A stretch of 64,000 nucleotides of DNA from Pseudomonadota bacterium (GTDB lineage Bacteria > Desulfobacterota > Binatia > UBA9968). The notes beneath the pieces are model-generated. The model was given only the letters and a program-made list of their open reading frames with translations. It was not told the origin of the DNA and did no database searches. Position 1 is the stretch's first letter, and every line of letters starts with the position of its first letter. The position numbers and the translations under genes are program-made. The DNA lies in NCBI GenBank assembly GCA_021324155.1, contig JAJPJQ010000023.1, positions 1-64,000 on the forward strand. Direction: 5' to 3'. This document shows, one piece after another, positions 59,054 to 64,000 of the stretch.

Positions 59054-60233
59054 CGCGCGCGCCCTCGACGGCGTGCGCGTCGTCGCCTTTGAGCAGGTGC
59101 TCTCCGGCCCGTTCTGCACGTCGATCCTCGGCGACATGGGCGCGGAAGTCGTCAAGGTCGAGCGGCCCGGCGTCGGCGATCTCATCCGCCACTGGGACAA
59201 GGCGGTGCGCGGCCTCTCGTCGGGTTACGTTTGGCTCAACCGCAACAAGCAGAGCCTCACGGTCGACGTCAAAGACGAGCGCGGGCGCGAGATTCTCTAC
59301 AAGCTCATTCGCGACGCGGATGTTTTCTTTGAGAACTATGCGCCCGGCGTCGCCGAGCGCTCCGGGTTGGGCCACGAAAAATTAAAATCGCTCAACCCGC
59401 GTCTCATCTATTGCTCGCTTTCCGGCTACGGCCAGGACGGCCCGTATCGCGACGTCAAGGCCTACGATCTCCTGATCCAGGGCGAAGGCGGAATCATCGC
59501 GACGACAGGATACCCCGACAAGCCGGCGAAGGCCGGCATCGCCATCGTCGACATTGCCGCCGGCATGTATGCGGCGCTCGGCATCGTCCTCGCGCTCTTC
59601 CAGCGCGAGAAGACCGGCGAGGGGCAGATGATCGACATCTCGATGTTCGAATCGATCGTCTCGTGGCTCGGCTACTTCCCGCACCACTACTGGCACCAGA
59701 ACGAAGAGCCCGGCCGCGTCGGCATGCGCCACCATTACGTCACGCCGTACGGGCCGTACCTCGCGCGCAACGGCAAGTACGTCAACCTCGCCGTCGCGAC
59801 GCCGAAAGACTGGGAGCTATTCTGCCGCGATGTGATCCAAAAACCGGTCCTACTGGAGGACGAGCGCTTCGACACGGTCGAGAAGCGAAGAAAAAACCGG
59901 GGGATCCTGGAAGAAGAGATCGAAAAAACATTTCTCGAGCGCGACCACACCGAATGGCTGGAGCGCTTGAAGAAAGCGCAGCTGCCGTACGGCGAGGTGC
60001 GCGGCATCGCTGAAGTGCTGGCGCACCCGCAGGCTGCCGCGCGACGGCTGATTCGCGAAGTCGAATCGCCGGTGGGCAAAGTTCCCGTTGTCGGCAATCC
60101 TATCCGCCTCTCCGCGAGCCCGGCGCGTTACGACGCGATCCCGGAGTTGGGCGAGCATACCGAGACGATTCTCAAGAAGCTCGGCTACGATGCCGCGGCG
60201 ATCGAAAAATTACGCCGCGAAAAAGTCATCTGA
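59043..60233 (+). CDS. CaiB/BaiF-family (class III) CoA transferase
   Basis: A 396-aa class III CoA transferase with an interlocked dimer fold. Visible: ALDGVRVVAFEQVLSGPFCT, GDMGAEVVKVERPGVGDLIR, FFENYAPGVAERSGLG and YCSLSGYGQDGPY. The catalytic Asp should be in the VDIAAGMYAALGIV region (IAIVDIAAG). The CoA donor and acceptor are not decided by sequence. Translationally coupled to the MaoC gene; together with the divergent ACAD it points to degradation of an organic acid (inference). Confidence 0.93.
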   Translation: MANSARALDGVRVVAFEQVLSGPFCTSILGDMGAEVVKVERPGVGDLIRHWDKAVRGLSSGYVWLNRNKQSLTVDVKDERGREILYKLIRDADVFFENYAPGVAERSGLGHEKLKSLNPRLIYCSLSGYGQDGPYRDVKAYDLLIQGEGGIIATTGYPDKPAKAGIAIVDIAAGMYAALGIVLALFQREKTGEGQMIDISMFESIVSWLGYFPHHYWHQNEEPGRVGMRHHYVTPYGPYLARNGKYVNLAVATPKDWELFCRDVIQKPVLLEDERFDTVEKRRKNRGILEEEIEKTFLERDHTEWLERLKKAQLPYGEVRGIAEVLAHPQAAARRLIREVESPVGKVPVVGNPIRLSASPARYDAIPELGEHTETILKKLGYDAAAIEKLRREKVI

Positions 60234-60240
60234 AAATATT

Positions 60241-61497
60241 TCACCGTCCCGCGCCGCAGCAGCGTTTATACTTTTTCCCGCTGCCGCAAGGGCACGGATC
60301 GTTCCTTCCCGCTTGCGCCGGCGGCGGCGCGTCCTCGGCGCGGACGACCTCCATTAATTTTTCGAGCGGCTGGTTTGCGTTCCAGAGGTCGACCATCTTT
60401 TGCAGATACGGCCGGCTATGGATGAAGAAGCTCTTGTAGCCGGCACAGAGGTAATTCAGTCCCGGCTCGCCGTCGGGCGTCGCGATGAAGCGGTCCTTGG
60501 GGCAGCCGCCGTTGCACATCGCGCGCACCTCGCATTCGCGGCAATAGCGCGGCAGGCTGTCGCGCTTCGCCTCGCCGAAGGCGCGCTGGGCGGCGCTCTC
60601 CACCATGTCGCCGAGATGCGTCTCGGCGATGTTGCCGACGCGGTACTCCGGCTCGACGAAGTGATCGCAGGAGAAGAAATCGCCGTTGTGCTCGACCACC
60701 GGCACATCGCCGCAGGTCTCGCGGAAAATGCAGAGCGAATGGTCCATGCCCGCGAGCGGCCGCGCCGCCTCGTCGAACATCTGGATTGCGACCTTGCCGA
60801 CATCGTTGCGCAGCCACTCGTCGAAAACGGCGATTAAGAATTTCCCGAACGCCTCCGCCGGCGCGGTGCGTGCGCTGACGCCGCCGTTCTCGCGCTCGAC
60901 GAGCGGCAGAAATTGCAGGAACTCGACCCCGAGGTCTTTGAAAAAGCGGTAGACCTGCGCCGGATGGCGCACGTTTTTGTCGTGCACGACGCAGAGCACG
61001 TCGATGTGAACGTCGTGCTCCGAGAGCATGCGATAGGCGCGTACGACCTGCTTGTGCGTCGGCTTCTGGCCCTTGTCGACGCGGTAGGCGTCGTGCAGCT
61101 CGCGCGGGCCGTCGATGCTGAGGCCGACCGCGAAGCGCTCCGCGGCGAAAAAGCGGCACCATCCCTCGTTCAATAGCGTGCCGTTGGTCTGGATACCATT
61201 GGTGATCTTCTTGCCTTCGGGCCGGTGCTGTTTCTGCAGCGCAACGATCTTCTGAAAATATCCGAGCCCGAGCGCCGTCGGCTCGCCCCCGTGCCAGGCG
61301 AAATTGACTATTGGGCCCGGTGCCGCCTCGATCTGCTGGACGATGTAGCGCTCCAGCACCTCGTCGCTCATGTGAAAGTCGTCGCCCTTCGGATAGAGAA
61401 ATTCTTTTTTGAGATAGTAGCAATAATGGCAATCGAGGTTGCAGATCGCCCCGATCGGCTTCGTCATCACCTGAAATTCGCGCAGCGCCGTCGTCAT
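60241..61497 (-). CDS. Radical-SAM anaerobic sulfatase-maturase-like enzyme with C-terminal SEC-C motif
   Basis: A 418-aa radical SAM protein. The [4Fe-4S] site is Cys19, 23, 26 in CNLDCHYC, followed by YYLKKEFLYPKG. A C-terminal SPASM-type region has CRECEVRAMCNGGCPKDRF. This matches anSME, which converts Cys or Ser in sulfatases to formylglycine. The last 20 residues form a zinc-binding SEC-C motif, CPCGSGKKYKRCC. No sulfatase gene is nearby. Start ATG 61497 (MTTALREFQVMTKPIG); the 43 upstream codons are rejected. Confidence 0.88.
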   Translation of the reverse strand: MTTALREFQVMTKPIGAICNLDCHYCYYLKKEFLYPKGDDFHMSDEVLERYIVQQIEAAPGPIVNFAWHGGEPTALGLGYFQKIVALQKQHRPEGKKITNGIQTNGTLLNEGWCRFFAAERFAVGLSIDGPRELHDAYRVDKGQKPTHKQVVRAYRMLSEHDVHIDVLCVVHDKNVRHPAQVYRFFKDLGVEFLQFLPLVERENGGVSARTAPAEAFGKFLIAVFDEWLRNDVGKVAIQMFDEAARPLAGMDHSLCIFRETCGDVPVVEHNGDFFSCDHFVEPEYRVGNIAETHLGDMVESAAQRAFGEAKRDSLPRYCRECEVRAMCNGGCPKDRFIATPDGEPGLNYLCAGYKSFFIHSRPYLQKMVDLWNANQPLEKLMEVVRAEDAPPPAQAGRNDPCPCGSGKKYKRCCGAGR

Positions 61498-61568
61498 GCA
61501 GACTCCGATCTCACAACAGTACCAAAGGCGTGCTGGAAGGCCAAGCGCTTCCATGTTACGTGGAGATG

Positions 61569-62048
61569 ATGAGCGCCGCGAAAGACCATACCGAGCGCAT
61601 CGAGACCGGCATCTGGCTGATCGCAATCTTCAAGCTCGCGAAGGCGCTCGCCCTTCTCGCCGCCGGTATCGGCGCGGCGCTGCTCTTGCACCACGATGTT
61701 CAAGCGACGCTCCGCCGTTTGACCAGCGCCCTACTGATCGGGCGCGAGAGCCGTGTCATCGAGCTGCTGCTGACTAAAGCAGCATCCATCGATGACCGGC
61801 AACTGAAGCTTGCCGAGGCCGGCACCTTTTTCTACGCCGCGCTCTTTTTCACCGAAGGCACGGGCCTGTTGCTGCGCCGGCGCTGGGCGGAATATCTAAC
61901 GACCATCATTACCGCCTCGTTCATTCCGTTCGAAATCATCGCTGTTGTGAGGCGCTTTGGGCCCGTGCGAATAGTCGTCGTTTTGATCAACATCGCGGTC
62001 GTCTGGTATCTGGTGAGAAAAATCCGGCGCGACCGCAAGGCGTCATAA
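61569..62048 (+). CDS. DUF2127 membrane protein
   Basis: A 159-aa protein with four membrane helices (LIAIFKLAKALALLAAGIGA, FFYAALFFTEGTGLLL, ITASFIPFEIIAVV and IVVVLINIAVVWYL), matching the DUF2127 pattern. Its function is unknown. The start at 61569 (MSAAKDHTERIETGIWLI) is chosen because the GIWLI segment is the family start; upstream Mets at 61530 and 61566 remain possible. Divergent from the maturase gene. The next gene starts 15 nt downstream. Confidence 0.72.
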   Translation: MSAAKDHTERIETGIWLIAIFKLAKALALLAAGIGAALLLHHDVQATLRRLTSALLIGRESRVIELLLTKAASIDDRQLKLAEAGTFFYAALFFTEGTGLLLRRRWAEYLTTIITASFIPFEIIAVVRRFGPVRIVVVLINIAVVWYLVRKIRRDRKAS

Positions 62049-62063
62049 GAAGGAGGCTTTTCC

Positions 62064-62981
62064 ATGGCGGACAACGTACGCATAGGCACATTCGGCAAGG
62101 ACGCGGCGCTGCTCGCAGCCGAGCAGCGCGGCTTCTTCGCGGCGGAGAAAATCCGCACAGACGTCGACATCGTGACCGATTCGCCGACGCTGCTGCGCAA
62201 TCTCATCTCCGGCCGCTACGATCTCATCCTCAATAACGCGGACAACGTCATCGCCTGGGCCGAAGGCCAGGGCGCCGACCCGAAACCGAACGACTTCGTC
62301 ATCTTCATGGGCGGCCAGCAGGGATTGAAACAGAAGCTGGTCGTCGTTCGCGGCGTGAACGGTTTCGCCGACCTCAAAAACAAAGTCCTGGCGGTCGACG
62401 CGCCGACGACCGGCTTCGCGATCGTCATGATCGCCATGCTGAAGCAGAACGGCTTGGAACAAGGGCGCGACTATACCCTCAAGATGTTCGGCAACACGAC
62501 CAAGCGAGCCGACGCCCTCGAGCGCGGCGAGGCGTGGGCGGGCATGCTCAACCTCGCCGACGATGAGATCGCGAAGCGTGGGCTCAAAGTTCTCGCCCGC
62601 GCGGAAGACTACGTGAAGCACTACGCCCGCGGGCTCGGCGCCGCGCGGCGCGATTGGGCGAAGTCGAACGAGGACTTGCTCGTGCGCTTCATCCGCGCGA
62701 CGGTGCGCGCGACCGACTGGACGCTGGAGGCGAAGAACAAAAACGACGTGATCGCGCTGCTGCTGCCGGAAAATAAAAATAATCGTGCGCACGCCGAAGA
62801 GGCCTACGAGGAGACCGTGAGTCCGCGTTTCGGCCTCATGCCGCGCGCGCGCATCGACATGGAGGGCATCCGCTCGGTGCTCGACCTCCGCGAGACCGCG
62901 GGTCTCATGAAACCGCCGGTTCCCAAGGCGGAGAAGTACGTCGACCAGCGCTATTACGAAAAAGCGCTGGCGACGATCTAG
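62064..62981 (+). CDS. NMT1/THI5-like substrate-binding-type protein without signal peptide
   Basis: A 305-aa relative of ABC transporter binding proteins (two-lobed, with RIGTFGKDAALLAAEQRGFF and FADLKNKVLAVDAPTTGFAI). Unlike the gene at 53232 it starts MADNVRIG, with no signal peptide, so either it stays in the cytoplasm or the start lies elsewhere; AGGAGG before ATG 62064 supports this start. No transporter genes adjoin. A ligand cannot be assigned. Confidence 0.8.
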   Translation: MADNVRIGTFGKDAALLAAEQRGFFAAEKIRTDVDIVTDSPTLLRNLISGRYDLILNNADNVIAWAEGQGADPKPNDFVIFMGGQQGLKQKLVVVRGVNGFADLKNKVLAVDAPTTGFAIVMIAMLKQNGLEQGRDYTLKMFGNTTKRADALERGEAWAGMLNLADDEIAKRGLKVLARAEDYVKHYARGLGAARRDWAKSNEDLLVRFIRATVRATDWTLEAKNKNDVIALLLPENKNNRAHAEEAYEETVSPRFGLMPRARIDMEGIRSVLDLRETAGLMKPPVPKAEKYVDQRYYEKALATI

Positions 62982-62991
62982 CGGACTGCGA

Positions 62992-63576
62992 TCAGCGCGG
63001 CGGCCGGCGCATGTACCAGGTAGGCACGCCGATCACATTTTCATCGCGGACGACGGAGAAGCCGAACTTCTTGTAGAAATCCACGTTGCCGGCTCTGTCC
63101 GTTTCGAGATAGCCCTCGATTTTTTCGCCGTCGAGATGCTCGACATAGGGTTTCATCAGCGCCCGGCCGACGCCCTGACGCTGATAACCCGGGACGACCC
63201 CGATCGGACCCAAATGCGCGTGCGGCTCTTCCGGATCGAGACGTGCCCAGCGCGCGAACCATTCAATGACACGCGGCACCGCGTCTTCGAGCGGGCGCAG
63301 CTCTGCGGCGGCGAACGCGGGAAGCGCCTCGGGCGGCGGCAGGCACTGCGGTGCGGTATTAAAATGCATGTAGCCAACGACTTCGCCGCCGTCGACCGCG
63401 ACGAACGCCGAGCCGGTGAACATGTGCCGGAGTCCGACACGAAAGAAAAATCGGGTGCGGTCGAGCCGCTCCGGACCGAACGCCGCGAGGTGCAGCGGAT
63501 TCGTAACGAACGCGGCGGCGAGCGCTTCGAGGGTCGCGTCGAGCCGCTTCGGAGAATAGGGTTCGACAGCCACCAT
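62992..63576 (-). CDS. GNAT-family N-acetyltransferase
   Basis: A 194-aa GNAT protein. Acetyl-CoA site: IGVVPGYQRQGVGRALMKPY; the C-terminal strand reads VDFYKKFGFSVVRDENVI. An N-terminal region FRVGLRHMFTGSAFVAVD contributes the acceptor side. The substrate cannot be read from sequence. Convergent with the binding-protein gene, 10 nt apart. Confidence 0.85.
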   Translation of the reverse strand: MVAVEPYSPKRLDATLEALAAAFVTNPLHLAAFGPERLDRTRFFFRVGLRHMFTGSAFVAVDGGEVVGYMHFNTAPQCLPPPEALPAFAAAELRPLEDAVPRVIEWFARWARLDPEEPHAHLGPIGVVPGYQRQGVGRALMKPYVEHLDGEKIEGYLETDRAGNVDFYKKFGFSVVRDENVIGVPTWYMRRPPR

Positions 63577-63653
63577 GATATTTACGTTACCGCAAGGATG
63601 AACGAGTTCAAGCGCCCTCTTCCAAAAGCCGGCGCGTGCTTTAAACTAACCGC

Positions 63654-63848
63654 ATGAAATACGAAGTCCGGAAATCCGAAGAGCGCGACGGCGCGTACGC
63701 CGCCGTCGCCGTGAACGAAGGCGACGAGCGGGGCGAGACTCCTTGCGCGGTGTTCATCGGCCCCGAGGCGAGGCAGCGCGCGCAGGATTACGCCGATTGG
63801 CAGAACAGTCAATTGGCCGTCAGCGGAGAGCAGCTGCTGCGCCGCTGA
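63654..63848 (+). CDS. Small soluble protein of unknown function
   Basis: A 64-aa frame from ATG 63654 reading MKYEVRKSEERDGAYAAVAV and ending EQLLRR. The amino-acid mix is well balanced for coding, and the gene lies 10 nt before the gluconokinase gene, which supports a genuine small gene. I do not recognise the family. Confidence 0.5.
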   Translation: MKYEVRKSEERDGAYAAVAVNEGDERGETPCAVFIGPEARQRAQDYADWQNSQLAVSGEQLLRR

Positions 63849-63858
63849 TCCGCGTCTC

Positions 63859-64000
63859 GTGATTGTCATCATCACCGGCGTGGCGGGCGCCGGCAAGACG
63901 ACCGCCGGCGCGCTGCTCGCGCGCGAGCTCGGCTGGCAATTCCACGACGCCGACGACCTGCATCCCGCCGCGAACGTCGAAAAGATGCGTCGCGGCGAGC
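63859..64000 (+). CDS. gntK: Gluconokinase (N-terminal part, cut by window edge)
   Basis: Starts GTG 63859. The P-loop GVAGAGKTT and the family signature HDADDLHPAANVEKMRRGE identify thermoresistant-type gluconokinase, which phosphorylates gluconate to 6-phosphogluconate. 47 codons are visible before the window ends. Confidence 0.88.
   Translation, partial: MIVIITGVAGAGKTTAGALLARELGWQFHDADDLHPAANVEKMRRGE

Overview
The window is GC-rich chromosomal DNA from a Gram-negative bacterium. The evidence is an MlaCDEF lipid-transport cluster, a class A penicillin-binding protein with periplasmic partners, a DegP-type protease and a GT9 (heptosyltransferase-type) enzyme. CarD, DUF1844, PurS-type purine synthesis, class II ribonucleotide reductase, LarE, CaiB-type CoA transferase and orphan NMT1-like binding proteins together suggest an uncultured deltaproteobacterium-like, Binatota or Methylomirabilota/Rokubacteria lineage. 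That placement is inference; no rRNA gene is present.

Layout. 1-7.0 kb is a long minus-strand run: rpsO-pnp-M16 protease-dut-purB-purS-purQ-purL (purL is cut by the window edge). 7.1-12.3 kb holds a secreted aspartic protease, a degenerate HNH protein, nrdJ with a recognisable promoter and NrdR-like box, a DUF721/DciA-like gene and an N6-adenine methyltransferase. 12.4-19.1 kb (plus strand) holds mlaEFDC, L-2-hydroxyglutarate oxidase, a gamma carbonic anhydrase-like protein, a PqaA-like hydrolase and a class I glutamine amidotransferase. 19.1-29.1 kb (minus strand) is an envelope, quality-control and translation block: mutM, ksgA, tsaD, TPR lipoprotein, PBP1, degP, DUF1844, htpX and GT9. cysK and larE follow on the plus strand.

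30.9-38.7 kb is the accessory zone. Degenerate copies of the larE 3' end occur at about 31.98 and 38.60 kb. Two decayed copies of a small membrane-protein gene (31.0 and 33.2 kb), a frameshifted secreted-protein gene and srkA lie between. From about 33.5 to 38.3 kb there is a lower-GC island with an unrecognised 329-aa protein, an OLD-family ATPase-TOPRIM nuclease and a UvrD-like helicase. The last two are a Gabija-type (class 2 OLD) anti-phage pair. The island is bracketed by divergent inverted repeats of a composite element (33490-33562 and 38283-38366) that I found by direct comparison.

38.7-49.3 kb returns to host-like DNA: cupin, HD-domain protein, PPOX-family protein, and a potassium-related cluster (KimA-like APC transporter, small membrane protein, KdpD-like kinase lacking the KdpD N-terminal domain, KdpE-like regulator). 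The transporter leader holds a perfect 20-bp palindrome and a stretch resembling the 3' half of the ydaO c-di-AMP riboswitch. Then come ispD, carD, rimI and a ferredoxin-membrane fusion protein with a possible Hsp20-like tail. 49.4-64 kb carries tRNA-Cys, grxC, a stand-alone receiver, DUF3108, leuDC, two orphan NMT1-like binding proteins, a polysaccharide deacetylase, an alpha/beta hydrolase, truA, an acyl-CoA cluster (ACAD, MaoC, CaiB), a radical-SAM maturase with a SEC-C tail, DUF2127, GNAT and the start of gluconokinase.

Several minus-strand intergenic gaps contain short reduplicated word tracts (for example around 1040, 2680, 20865, 55230 and 57220) that look like one dispersed class of intergenic repeat.
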